A stretch of DNA of 64,000 nt from CP2-2F sp034432555 (GTDB lineage Bacteria; Chloroflexota; Anaerolineae; Aggregatilineales; UBA2796): assembly GCA_034432555.1 (NCBI GenBank), contig DAOUBW010000038.1:130913-194912 (forward strand). Direction: 5' to 3'. The translations under genes were made by a program, and so were the position numbers. The notes beneath the pieces are model-generated. The model did not search any database. It worked only from the letters and a program-made list of their open reading frames with translations, and was not told the origin of the DNA. Positions within the stretch are counted from its first letter, which is position 1, and each line of letters opens with the position of its first letter. Below, one piece after another: positions 7,764-16,487 of this stretch.

Positions 7764-9295
7764 TCCTTGCCATCCTTTTACGCCGCTGCCTTGCGCCTTG
7801 CCTGTTGGCAAGCACCCTGTTGCTGGGCGCTTGCGGACCTGCTGTCACACCGGAGGTCATCCGTGACACACGCAGCGAATTTACCCAAACTGCCCTTGCG
7901 CGCCCTTCCGCCACGCCGACGGGACCGACGCGCACGCCCACACCAACCAGCACGCCCTACACGCGCCCAACTGATGCCGCCACGCTCGATCTGGATCAGC
8001 CGTTGGCGCGCATTGGCGATCAAACGCTCACGCTTGGGCAGTTCCGCGCCCGTGTGCGCTACGAACGGTTCGCCGCGCTGGACGAGGCGCGCCGCATTGT
8101 GGAGATCGTCGGGCTGCAAGCCGTGAACCTGAGCGCTGTCGGCGAGAACCTTGCCGCCGACCGCATCGCCGCGATCTTTAATTCGCTCGCCAATTCCACC
8201 AATTTCGGCTACCAGATTTATGATGTGCTGCTGCGTGAGGCAGTCATCCGTGCCGAGTTTGCGGCGCGCAGCCTGACCGTGCCGCAAAGCGACCTAGACG
8301 GCTACTGGATTCGGCGCTTTAACCTGCAAACTGCGGCTGATCCGCGTGCGGCGCTGGCAGAAGAACTGCCGCGCTATCTGGAGCAGGCGGCACGCTATTC
8401 AGGCATGGCTGAGGCAGCCATTTTAGAGACAGCAGAGTCCTTCGTCATGGCAACGCTGCTTCAGCCGATCATCGGGCGGGAAAGCGCTGCACAGCCTGCC
8501 GTACTGAGCCTGAGGGTGAAACGCCTGATCGCCGCCAGCTTTGCCGATGCCGAAGCAGCCAAAGCAGCCATTGAAGGCGGCGAGCCGTTCCGCAGCGTGG
8601 CGTGCCGCCTCTCGATTGATCCTGCGGTGCGCGGGCAAAGTGGCGCGCTTGGCTTTCTCTCACGCTCAGGGCTGCCGCGTGGCTTGCCCAATCCATCTGC
8701 CATCCTCAACGCTGAGCAGGGCAGCATCACTGAGCCTCAGCAGAGTCCGCTGGGCTGGCATGTCTTTCAGGTCGGTGAAAAGCGGCGCGATGCGGACGGC
8801 GAACAGCTTGCCAACCTTGCTATGATTGTGGTGGCGAGCCAACCGTTGGCGCAAGAGATCGCAGCGCGGGCGCGTGGTGGCGAAGATTTTGGCGCGCTTG
8901 CCTGCCAATTCTCGCTGGATGCTGCCAGCAGCGGCAATGGCGGCGATTATGGCTTTGTGGATGCCGCGGCGCTGCCTCTGGAATGGGCGCGGGCATTGGC
9001 GGGCAACCCTGAGAACGGCTTGTATGGCGTGCTGCAAACTGCGGCGGGCTACGAACTGCTCTTGGTGGAAGATCGGCGCGTGAACATCCCAAATCCGCAA
9101 GAGGTGGAGCGCGCTGTCGAGTCTGCTTTCCGTGATTGGCAGGCGCGCCGCCTTGCCGTTGATCTCATAACTGTCAGTGAGGTGTGGCGGCAGGCAATCC
9201 CTACCGATCCGCTGCCGCGTCAGGTAGCGCCCTTCCTCACCGAAGAAACGTTTGGTTTACCAACGCCGGCGCCCACTGCGGCACCAACGCCCTGA
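7760..9295 (+). CDS. Parvulin-type peptidyl-prolyl isomerase lipoprotein (SurA/PrsA-like)
   Basis: 511 residues. A lipoprotein signal ends at the lipobox LLLGAC (about residues 21-26), followed by a short Thr/Pro linker. A SurA-N-like helical region (about 75-240) precedes two parvulin-like segments. The first contains FRSVACRLSIDPAVRGQSGALGF, and the second FGALACQFSLDAASSGNGGDYGF with WHVFQV between them. This suggests an extracytoplasmic chaperone/isomerase helping exported proteins fold. It is coupled to the preceding Thr/Pro-rich membrane protein through an ATGA overlap. The C-terminus is again Thr/Pro/Ala-rich. Substrates cannot be inferred. Confidence 0.85.
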   Translation: MILAILLRRCLAPCLLASTLLLGACGPAVTPEVIRDTRSEFTQTALARPSATPTGPTRTPTPTSTPYTRPTDAATLDLDQPLARIGDQTLTLGQFRARVRYERFAALDEARRIVEIVGLQAVNLSAVGENLAADRIAAIFNSLANSTNFGYQIYDVLLREAVIRAEFAARSLTVPQSDLDGYWIRRFNLQTAADPRAALAEELPRYLEQAARYSGMAEAAILETAESFVMATLLQPIIGRESAAQPAVLSLRVKRLIAASFADAEAAKAAIEGGEPFRSVACRLSIDPAVRGQSGALGFLSRSGLPRGLPNPSAILNAEQGSITEPQQSPLGWHVFQVGEKRRDADGEQLANLAMIVVASQPLAQEIAARARGGEDFGALACQFSLDAASSGNGGDYGFVDAAALPLEWARALAGNPENGLYGVLQTAAGYELLLVEDRRVNIPNPQEVERAVESAFRDWQARRLAVDLITVSEVWRQAIPTDPLPRQVAPFLTEETFGLPTPAPTAAPTP

Positions 9296-9320
9296 GATAT
9301 AGCTTGTTGAGGGTTAGCTT

Positions 9321-10517
9321 ATGATCACGACCCGACCGACCCGCGCCCAAATCTTGCAGGTTGCCGCCGATCTCGCCCAGAAATTCGCGGCACGCGCCGC
9401 CCGACACGATGCTGAGGGCAGTTTTCCGCACGAAAACTATGCCGATCTGCGTGCCAGCGGCTACCCACTGCTGACCGTGCCGGCTGCGCTTGGCGGCTGG
9501 GGCGCAACGCTCTATGAGGCTGTCTTGGCGCAAGAGCAACTGGCGATGGGCGATGGCAGCACCGCCCTTGCCATCGGAATGCATGTACAAACCATTGGCG
9601 CGGCTGCCGAGAGCCGTCCTTGGGCAAACGGGATGTTCCCGCACCTGTGCGCGGAGATTGCGGCGCGTGGCGCCTTGGTCAACTCGTGCGCCACTGAGCC
9701 AGAGCTAGGCAGCCCCAGCCATGGCGGCGCGCCGAAAACCACTGCACAGCGCGACGGTGACGAGTGGGTCATCCACGGGCATAAGACCTTTGCCAGCCTT
9801 TCGCCCGAGCTGGATTATTTCATCATCACGGCAGCCTTCACGGCGGAAGACGGCACGCCGCAAGTCGGACGCTTTCTGGTAGCGCGCCAGCCCGCCATTC
9901 GCATTGAGCCGACTTGGGACTCGCTCGGGATGCGCGCCACCGGCAGCCACGATCTGTATTTGGAAGGCGCACGCGCACCATTGGCAGCCTTACTGAACGC
10001 CGCGCCGATCAGCCTTGCCGATCCCAATAAGCCGAGCGTGAATGCGTGGTTCGTCCTAATTGTGTGCGCGGTGTATCTGGGTGTGGCGGCGGCGGCGCAG
10101 CAAACGGCACTGCGCTATGCCCAGTCGCGTGTGCCAACCGCACTTGGCAAACCGATTGCCACTTTAGAGAGCATTCAACGGCGCTTGGGTGAGGGTGAAC
10201 TTGCCTTGCAAACAGGGCGCGCCATGCTCTACCACACGGCGGCACATTGGGATGCCGACCCTGAAGGGCGCGCCGCGCTCACCGATGCGCTGATAGCCTG
10301 CAAGCTGAGCGTGACCAACGCGGCAATTCAGGTGGTTGGTCATGCCATGCGTGCGGTGGGCGGCGCCAGCATGACGCATCGGCTGCCGCTAGAGCGCTAC
10401 TACCGTGATGTGCAGGCGGGCTTGTTTCACCCGCCTAGCGATGATAATGGGTTAACTGCGCTTGGGCGCCTGGCATTGGCGCGGCACGCCACAGACTCTG
10501 ACTCGCAAAGCGGTTAG
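9321..10517 (+). CDS. Acyl-CoA dehydrogenase family flavoprotein
   Basis: 398 residues with the acyl-CoA dehydrogenase fold: helical N-domain (FPHENYADLRASGYPLLTVP, EQLAMGDGSTALAIGMH), a middle beta-domain with CATEPELGSPSHGG and THDLYLEGA-like features (TGSHDLYLEG), and a C-terminal helical bundle. The second motif is closer to the DszC/NcnH-like flavin monooxygenase and dehydrogenase branch than to classical fatty-acid enzymes, and no obvious catalytic Glu could be placed by eye, so the substrate is uncertain. It follows the parvulin gene by 25 bp and ends tail-to-tail with the hydrolase gene, the stop codons overlapping. Confidence 0.82.
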   Translation: MITTRPTRAQILQVAADLAQKFAARAARHDAEGSFPHENYADLRASGYPLLTVPAALGGWGATLYEAVLAQEQLAMGDGSTALAIGMHVQTIGAAAESRPWANGMFPHLCAEIAARGALVNSCATEPELGSPSHGGAPKTTAQRDGDEWVIHGHKTFASLSPELDYFIITAAFTAEDGTPQVGRFLVARQPAIRIEPTWDSLGMRATGSHDLYLEGARAPLAALLNAAPISLADPNKPSVNAWFVLIVCAVYLGVAAAAQQTALRYAQSRVPTALGKPIATLESIQRRLGEGELALQTGRAMLYHTAAHWDADPEGRAALTDALIACKLSVTNAAIQVVGHAMRAVGGASMTHRLPLERYYRDVQAGLFHPPSDDNGLTALGRLALARHATDSDSQSG

Positions 10518-11308
10518 TGCTGCGCGTAGCGCGAATCGTTAAAGCCGCTATGTTTGTGGCTGTTGTGACCGCCGTGGCTATGCGTGCGCCGCGAGTGCCG
10601 CACGAAGGTATCGAACAGGTTTCGCATGGCGCTGTCAAAGGCGATCAAGCCTTCAGGGTGCCACTGCACGCCGATGACAAATTCGCGGTCGGTATGCTCA
10701 ATCGCCTCGATCACACCATCCGGCGCGTGCGCCACAACGCGGAAATTCGGCGCAACCTGCTGAATCGCCTGATGATGAAAGCTGTTCACACGGGCAGTTT
10801 GCCCAAGGATGCGTGCCAGGTGCGAGCGCGACTCCACCGCAATATCATGCGCCACATAGTCGCGCTGCTTTTCAGGGAAATACTGGTGGCGGATGGCTTG
10901 CGGCAGTTCGTCAGCAATATCTTGCAGCAGCGTGCCGCCGCCTGCCACATTCAGCGCTTGCACACCACGGCAGACGCCCAAGATTGGTAAATGATCATCC
11001 AATGCCCAGTGCAGCAGACGCAGTTCCGCCTCGTCACGCAGCGGATCAATGCCGCTGGTCTTTGGGTGTGGCTCACAAGCGTAGGTCTCCGGGTTCAGGT
11101 CGCCACCACCCGCCATAAACAAGCCATCCAAGCGCTCGTAAAGGCTGCGAAGGGTCGTTTCGCTAAGCGCCAGCGGGATGATGACAGGGATTGCGCCAGC
11201 GGCTTCTAGGGCGGTGATGTAGGGGCGGCTCATCGCAAAGCGTGGCGGCATAGATTCCGGCGAGGATGTGTCGAAGAAGCTAGGGATGCCGATCAACGGA
11301 CTGCTCAT
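10514..11308 (-). CDS. Gamma-glutamyl-gamma-aminobutyrate hydrolase-like class I glutamine amidotransferase
   Basis: About 264 residues of the PuuD/peptidase C26 family, which hydrolyses gamma-glutamyl amide bonds. Visible motifs are the GGGDLNPETY segment, the nucleophile elbow GVCRGVQALN (Cys), and the catalytic His-Glu in QWHPEG. The last 27 residues are His-rich (HSRRTHSHGGHNSHKH), unusual for the family and possibly metal-binding. ATG 11308 is chosen over 11356 because GGAAAGG lies just upstream. The true polyamine pathway genes (puuA, puuB, puuC) are not nearby, so a role in polyamine breakdown is not established. Confidence 0.87.
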   Translation of the reverse strand: MSSPLIGIPSFFDTSSPESMPPRFAMSRPYITALEAAGAIPVIIPLALSETTLRSLYERLDGLFMAGGGDLNPETYACEPHPKTSGIDPLRDEAELRLLHWALDDHLPILGVCRGVQALNVAGGGTLLQDIADELPQAIRHQYFPEKQRDYVAHDIAVESRSHLARILGQTARVNSFHHQAIQQVAPNFRVVAHAPDGVIEAIEHTDREFVIGVQWHPEGLIAFDSAMRNLFDTFVRHSRRTHSHGGHNSHKHSGFNDSRYAQH

Positions 11309-11541
11309 GCACAAAGCACCTTTCCGTGCCGCGTTCAAACGCGGTAACGATAACAAATTGCCTGAGTGCTTCTCAGGCTATTTTAATCTTATCATCTCCG
11401 TCTGAACTATACAACAGGTTGCCTCTGATTTGTGAAGACCTTGTGATCTTTACCGAGAGGGCTAGGCAGGCGTTGGGCAGCCCGCCGTCAGCAGGTTAGA
11501 CTAAACACTATCACGCAAAACATCTGCAACCCTCGAAATAG

Positions 11542-13278
11542 GTGCTTATGCTCAAAGACAGACGCTTGTTTGCCTTCATGACCAATCAGCGGCGCTTGCT
11601 GGCGCTGCATTTGGGCGCTGCCGTGCTGAACGCTGCCCTGTTGGTGCTGTGGGCAATCGCGCTCGCCGACTCGATCAACCGCCTGTTCTTGCTAGGGCAA
11701 TCATTGGCAGAGGTAGGCGATCTGCTGTTGATCCTGCTAATCCTCACCCTGCTGCGCGCCGCGCTGACCTATTTTGTGGAGCGCACTGCCAGCCAGATCG
11801 CCGAACGCATCAAGCGTGATGTGCGGACGCGCCTCACGCAGCATCTGCTCGCCCTCGGACCGACCTTCACACATGGTGAACGCAGCGGCGAACTTGCCAA
11901 CACCATCAGCCAAGCGCCCGAAGATATTGCCATCATCTTCAGCCAGTATCTGCCGGCGCTGTTTCTCGCTGTCATTGCGCCATTGATCATTCTCGTGTTC
12001 GTCTTTCCGATTGATCTGCTCAGTGGCGTTGTGATGTTGGTCACCGCACCGCTGATCCCCTTCTTCATGATCTTGATCGGCAGCATCGCTGGCAGGCTGG
12101 CACGCCAACAATACGCCGCGCTCAGCCTGATGAGCGCACACTTCCTCGACGTGCTGCAAGGCTTGGCTACGCTCAAGCTCTTTAACCGTGAGGCAGCCCA
12201 AACCGAGATGATCCACACCATCACAGACCGCTTTCGGCGGACGACGCTCAGCGTGGTGCGGATTGCGTTCCTGTCCTCACTCACCTTAGAGTTGCTGGCA
12301 ACGCTCAGCATCGCCGTGATCGCCGTTGAGATCGGCATCCGCTTGCTGTACGGCTTCATTGACTTTGATCGGGCGCTGTTCATCCTGATCATCGCCCCAG
12401 AGTTCTATATGCCGCTGCGGACGCTTGGTGCGCGCTTCCATGCTGGCACTAACGGTGCCGCGGCTGCCAAGCGTGTGTTTGCCATCCTTGAAGCGCCATT
12501 GCCTGAGCGCGGTCAACAGGCGGCAGCGCCTGCCTTGCCGCACTTCGAGATTGCCTTTGAGTCGGTCTCCTATACCTACGGCGCACAAGGTGAAGGTGAG
12601 CGCGCCGCCTTAAAGTCGGTCAGTTTTCGGCTGCCTGTTGGCAAGCAAACTGCCCTGATTGGGCATAGCGGCGCCGGCAAAAGCACGGTCGCTGCGCTGC
12701 TGCTCGGTTTTCTGACGCCAAGCGCGGGCAGGATCACCGTAGGCGGCGTGCCGCTGAACGATCTGCCGCTGGCGTGGTGGCGCGATCAGGTGGCGTGGCT
12801 GCCGCAAAAGCCCTACTTGTTCAATGGCACAATTCTAGAGAATATTCAGCACGCTAAGCCGAGTGCTTCAGAGGCAGAGATCAAGGCGGCGGCGCAAGCT
12901 GCCTTAGCACATGAGTTCATCCTGAGTTTGCCCGAAGGCTACCAGACGCGCATCGGTGAGCGCGGCGCACGGCTGAGCGGCGGTCAGGCACAGCGGATAG
13001 CCCTTGCGCGTGCCTTCCTGAAAAACGCGCCGCTGATCATCCTTGACGAGGCGACCGCCAACCTCGATCCGCAGACGGAGGCGCACATCAACGCGGCGCT
13101 CAAACGGCTGTGTGAAGGGCGTACCGCCCTGATCATCGCGCATCGGCTTGGCACGGTCTATCAAGCTGATCAAATCGTGGTACTGAGCGGCGGTCAGGTG
13201 GCAGAGATCGGCACGCACCACACGCTTTTGCAGCGCGAAGGCGCCTACCGCGCCCTTGTGCTTGCCGCCGGCGTATAG
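11542..13278 (+). CDS. cydD: CydD-like ABC exporter (membrane + ATPase)
   Basis: About 578 residues. Six predicted membrane helices in the N-terminal half (for example LGAAVLNAALLVLWAIALAD, and the LFLAVIAPLIILVFVFPIDL region) carry CydD hallmarks such as APEFYMPLRTLGARFHAG. The ATPase domain has Walker A GHSGAGKS, signature LSGGQAQR, Walker B LIILDEATANLD and H-loop IIAHRL, all intact. CydDC exports cysteine/glutathione for cytochrome bd assembly. The CydC partner and cydAB are absent here, so it may work as a homodimer or with a distant partner. GTG 11542 and ATG 11548 are both possible starts; AGGTG sits close to the ATG. Confidence 0.82.
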   Translation: MLMLKDRRLFAFMTNQRRLLALHLGAAVLNAALLVLWAIALADSINRLFLLGQSLAEVGDLLLILLILTLLRAALTYFVERTASQIAERIKRDVRTRLTQHLLALGPTFTHGERSGELANTISQAPEDIAIIFSQYLPALFLAVIAPLIILVFVFPIDLLSGVVMLVTAPLIPFFMILIGSIAGRLARQQYAALSLMSAHFLDVLQGLATLKLFNREAAQTEMIHTITDRFRRTTLSVVRIAFLSSLTLELLATLSIAVIAVEIGIRLLYGFIDFDRALFILIIAPEFYMPLRTLGARFHAGTNGAAAAKRVFAILEAPLPERGQQAAAPALPHFEIAFESVSYTYGAQGEGERAALKSVSFRLPVGKQTALIGHSGAGKSTVAALLLGFLTPSAGRITVGGVPLNDLPLAWWRDQVAWLPQKPYLFNGTILENIQHAKPSASEAEIKAAAQAALAHEFILSLPEGYQTRIGERGARLSGGQAQRIALARAFLKNAPLIILDEATANLDPQTEAHINAALKRLCEGRTALIIAHRLGTVYQADQIVVLSGGQVAEIGTHHTLLQREGAYRALVLAAGV

Positions 13279-13378
13279 TAGCACCGTCCCACGCTGGGCA
13301 AATAGCTGCACATTTCAGGGAATGCGCTAGAATAGGCGCTTATCAGTTTTTACATCTTATGTGAGGAGTCGTTACCGC

Positions 13379-13774
13379 ATGGCGACGTGGAAAACACCAG
13401 CCGACTGCCGCTACACCAAATCGGATGAGTGGGTGCGTGTGGAAGGTGCTGAGGCTGTGATCGGCATTACTGATTATGCCCAAGACCAACTTTCAGATAT
13501 TGTTTTTATCGAGTTTCCCAGTGTTGGCGCCACCCTTGCCGCAGGCGCAACCTTTGGCACGGTCGAGAGCGTCAAAGCTGCCTCCGATTTGGCGATGCCC
13601 ATCAGTGGTGAGGTGATCGCCGTCAACAGCCCGCTTAGCGATTCGCCTGAAAAGATCAACGAGGATGCCTTTGGCGCAGCATGGCTGATCCGCATTCGGC
13701 ACACCAACCTTGCCGAGCTAGACGCCCTGATGGACGCTGAGGCATACCAGAAATATTGCGAGGAGCGCGCTTAG
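13379..13774 (+). CDS. gcvH: Glycine cleavage system H protein
   Basis: 131 residues; the lipoyl carrier that shuttles the aminomethyl group between P, T and L proteins. The lipoylation lysine is Lys66 in TVESVKAASD. DEWVRVE, GITDYAQDQLSDIVF and INEDAFGAAWLIRI are typical. ATG 13379 is preceded by GAGGAGT at good spacing and replaces an upstream in-frame GTG. A TAGAAT -10-like hexamer lies at 13328-13333, with no convincing -35. The T protein of this system is probably the C-terminal part of the fusion at 52054-55236; gcvP is not in the window. Confidence 0.96.
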   Translation: MATWKTPADCRYTKSDEWVRVEGAEAVIGITDYAQDQLSDIVFIEFPSVGATLAAGATFGTVESVKAASDLAMPISGEVIAVNSPLSDSPEKINEDAFGAAWLIRIRHTNLAELDALMDAEAYQKYCEERA

Positions 13775-13776
13775 TG

Positions 13777-15102
13777 ATGCAGCACTGTGTTCGGCTGGCG
13801 CTCTACGCCACGCTATTAGGCGTTTTGGCTGCCTGTGGTGCGCCACAAGCACATGCCAGCAGCCAAGTGCCGAACATAGTGCCGCGGTTAGGTGCTGACC
13901 AACAACAGCCGACGCCGAGCAGCACGCCAAGCCCAACTGCCACACCGCCGCCGCCGCCTACGATCAGCTTATGGTTTCCCGCGCTGCTCAGCTATGAGGC
14001 AGAGCTGCACACTGCCACCTTGTTTAGCGAACTGCTGAACGACTACAGCCACCACAGCGGACACACCGTTAATCTGCGTCTGCGCCGCACCGATGGACTG
14101 GGCGGCATTTTTGAAACGCTCAGCAGCGCCGCCCGCGTTGCACCGAGCGCCTTGCCTGATATGGTGCTGCTGCGCGCCCGTGATCTGCCACGTGCTGCGG
14201 CGGCGCGTCTTATTTTCCCGTTAGAGGCTGCCGTGCTGCGCGAGGAGGCGTACTTCACCACAGGCTTGGTGCTAGGGCAATTTGAAGGCACACAATACGG
14301 CATTCCCTATCTGCTGGAGATGCAGCACACCGTCTATCGCGGCGAAGGTGCGCCGCCCATCAGCCTAAGCGCGCTCATCAGCCGCCAACTGCCCTACCTA
14401 TTCACCGCAAAGGTGAGCAAAGGCGCCAATAGCACCCTGCTTAGCCATTACGTCACATTGGGCGGCAGGCTTAACGACCAGAACGGCGATCCACTGCTCG
14501 ATTATGAGCCGCTACTGGCGGTGATGACCCTCTATGCTGAGGCACACGCAGCAGGCAGCCTGCTTGATGATGTGCTGGACTACGCCGAATCTGCCCAATA
14601 TTGGTCGTCCTTTGTGGCGGGCAAAAATGCCCTTGTGCAGGTAGACTCCACCTTCTTCTTGCGGCAGCGTGCGCTTGCCAACAGCAGTACTGCTGAGACA
14701 TGGCAAGTCGCTGCGCTACCACGCATCTCCAGCGAGACGCCGCCGCTGAGCATTGTGGATGGCTGGTTATGGGTCTTTACAACGGAAGATGCCGAACGGC
14801 AGAACCGCGCCCTCGCCTTGCTGCGTTGGCTGAAAGATGCGACGCGCTTTGCCGAATTCAGCCAGCAGATAGGCATGTTGCCCTCACAGCGTGCGGCGCT
14901 TGCCGCGTGGGAAGATAGCGCCTACGCCGCTTTTGCCGCCGCCCTGCTAGACCGCGCCCTTGTGCCGCTGGCAGACACCGTCAACCTGACTGCCGCTGAG
15001 GCACTGCAAGAGAACTTTGCGCGCATTCTGAAGGGCGAGGCAGATGGCGAAAATGCTGCCAACACCGCCCTAGAGAAAGTCCGCGGCGCACACGAACGCT
15101 AG
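13777..15102 (+). CDS. Extracellular solute-binding lipoprotein
   Basis: About 441 residues. A lipoprotein signal ends in LGVLAACG, followed by a Thr/Pro/Ser linker (SSTPSPTATPPPPP). The rest has a type-I-like binding-protein layout (LWFPALLSYEAELHTATLF, ALPDMVLLRARDL, YGIPYLLEMQHTVYR, SIVDGWLWVF), as in carbohydrate importers. The start lies at the gcvH stop: GTG 13774 overlaps TAG and ATG 13777 follows it, with GAGGAG upstream serving either. No permeases follow, so the ligand and partner are unknown. It ends tail-to-tail with the MFS gene, the stop codons sharing CTAG. Confidence 0.83.
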   Translation: MQHCVRLALYATLLGVLAACGAPQAHASSQVPNIVPRLGADQQQPTPSSTPSPTATPPPPPTISLWFPALLSYEAELHTATLFSELLNDYSHHSGHTVNLRLRRTDGLGGIFETLSSAARVAPSALPDMVLLRARDLPRAAAARLIFPLEAAVLREEAYFTTGLVLGQFEGTQYGIPYLLEMQHTVYRGEGAPPISLSALISRQLPYLFTAKVSKGANSTLLSHYVTLGGRLNDQNGDPLLDYEPLLAVMTLYAEAHAAGSLLDDVLDYAESAQYWSSFVAGKNALVQVDSTFFLRQRALANSSTAETWQVAALPRISSETPPLSIVDGWLWVFTTEDAERQNRALALLRWLKDATRFAEFSQQIGMLPSQRAALAAWEDSAYAAFAAALLDRALVPLADTVNLTAAEALQENFARILKGEADGENAANTALEKVRGAHER

Positions 15103-16289
15103 ACGGCATACTGCGCGCTGCGCGAAATGGCTCGGTTTGCCAACAGGATCAGCACCAACGCTGCCACCTGAAAGATCAGCACAGTGCCGTAGGCGCTCCG
15201 AATGCCGATGTTATCTGCCAGCCCGCCTAACAATTGCGGCGCCAACAGCACGGCAAGGCTGACGCACAGCCCAAGCCGTGCATTGGCTGCATCCACACGC
15301 ACCGAGGCAATACCCAGCGCCAGCGAGACACCCTGCGGGAACAGATTGGCGGAACCTAGCCCAGCGATAAACAAGCCGACCACGTTTAGCGCGGGCGATG
15401 GTGCTAACCACAGTAGCAAAAAGCCGCCAATGGCAAGGCAGATCGCCACCATTAACAAGCTGGTATTCCGATAGTGCCGTGTGAGGCGACTGCCGACGAT
15501 GCGCCCGATCAGCATGGCGATGAAGAAGAAGGTCATCAGGCTGGCAGCATCTACCCGCGCAAAACCAACGGCACGCTCTAGGAAATCTGCGCCCCAAAAG
15601 ATGATGCTCCACTCCATAGCACCCACCAACAGCAGCACCAGCGCATACGCCCAAAACAGGTGCGGCAAGCTCTGCTTCGCCTTCGTCTGATCAGGCTGTG
15701 CTGTGGCTTTGGTAGGCATTGGCACAGACTCACGGCGAAAGGTCAGCCAGAGGATGACCAAATACACACCGCCGATATAAATCGTAGTTCGCCAGCCGAT
15801 TCCGAAACGCTCTAAGTTGCCGATCAGCAGCGGCGCCAGCACAGCGGCAACGCTGGCGCTCACGTTGAGTTCCGTCAGGGCGTAGGCGCGCCATTTGCCA
15901 TGCCGATCCGAAAGGGCGGATTGCAAGCCGTTTTGCAGCAAGGTACCAGCAAAGCCCGCCAAAATCATACCGCCCAAGCTCAGCGGCAACACGCCGCCAT
16001 GAATCAAGAACAGGTTGCCAAGAATGCCGCCCAACGCGCCCAACCAGATCGCGGCTTTGCGCCCAAAGCGCAGCACCAAGCGCGCCCCGATGATGCCCGT
16101 CAGGATTCCGCCAATCGCCGGCGCACTAAAGTGCCAACTTGCCTCCGCATAGCCGTAATTATTCTCGGCGCGGAAGAAAGGCATCAGCGGACCCATTGCC
16201 GACTGTAGATAGGCAAGGTAGGCAATTAACAAGTAACTTTGCCACGTTAAGCGATCACGCTGAAAGGAATCAGCGGCAGAGGTGTGCAT
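15099..16289 (-). CDS. Major facilitator superfamily transporter
   Basis: About 396 residues with roughly twelve hydrophobic helices. The loop 2-3 motif appears as GARLVLRFGRKAAIW. Other helices include LPLSLGGMILAGFAGTLLQ, YALVLLLVGAMEWSIIFWGA and LVILWLTF. Start ATG 16289 has AAGGA 9 nt upstream; the open frame extends 54 codons further but without a ribosome site. The substrate is not predictable; the general shape resembles sugar or drug exporters. It is divergent from the wall-sugar genes and separated from them by a palindrome-containing region. Confidence 0.85.
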   Translation of the reverse strand: MHTSAADSFQRDRLTWQSYLLIAYLAYLQSAMGPLMPFFRAENNYGYAEASWHFSAPAIGGILTGIIGARLVLRFGRKAAIWLGALGGILGNLFLIHGGVLPLSLGGMILAGFAGTLLQNGLQSALSDRHGKWRAYALTELNVSASVAAVLAPLLIGNLERFGIGWRTTIYIGGVYLVILWLTFRRESVPMPTKATAQPDQTKAKQSLPHLFWAYALVLLLVGAMEWSIIFWGADFLERAVGFARVDAASLMTFFFIAMLIGRIVGSRLTRHYRNTSLLMVAICLAIGGFLLLWLAPSPALNVVGLFIAGLGSANLFPQGVSLALGIASVRVDAANARLGLCVSLAVLLAPQLLGGLADNIGIRSAYGTVLIFQVAALVLILLANRAISRSAQYAV

Positions 16290-16412
16290 TGTGTAGCTAT
16301 CCTTAAAGAAATGCGCCACGGCGCTGTGCGTCTGAAGCTGAGGCAAGGCAGATAACGTATAGTATGCCACATTAAGGCGCAACCGCGCTATAAAGTGCCA
16401 CAGTTGGGCTGC

Positions 16413-16446
16413 CAGTGGGCTGAGGGATCCCTCACTTGACCCACTG
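16413..16446. promoter_or_regulatory. Nested palindrome between divergent MFS and anmK genes
   Basis: A perfect 14-bp palindrome TGAGGGATCCCTCA (16421-16434) nested inside a 7-bp outer pair CAGTGGG / CCCACTG (16413-16419, 16440-16446). It lies centrally in the roughly 200-bp divergent promoter region, which suits an operator; a transcript hairpin is also possible. Confidence 0.45.
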
Positions 16447-16487
16447 CCCAAAGTATGTCAGAGTAGAGGCGTTCATCTTTAAAATAT

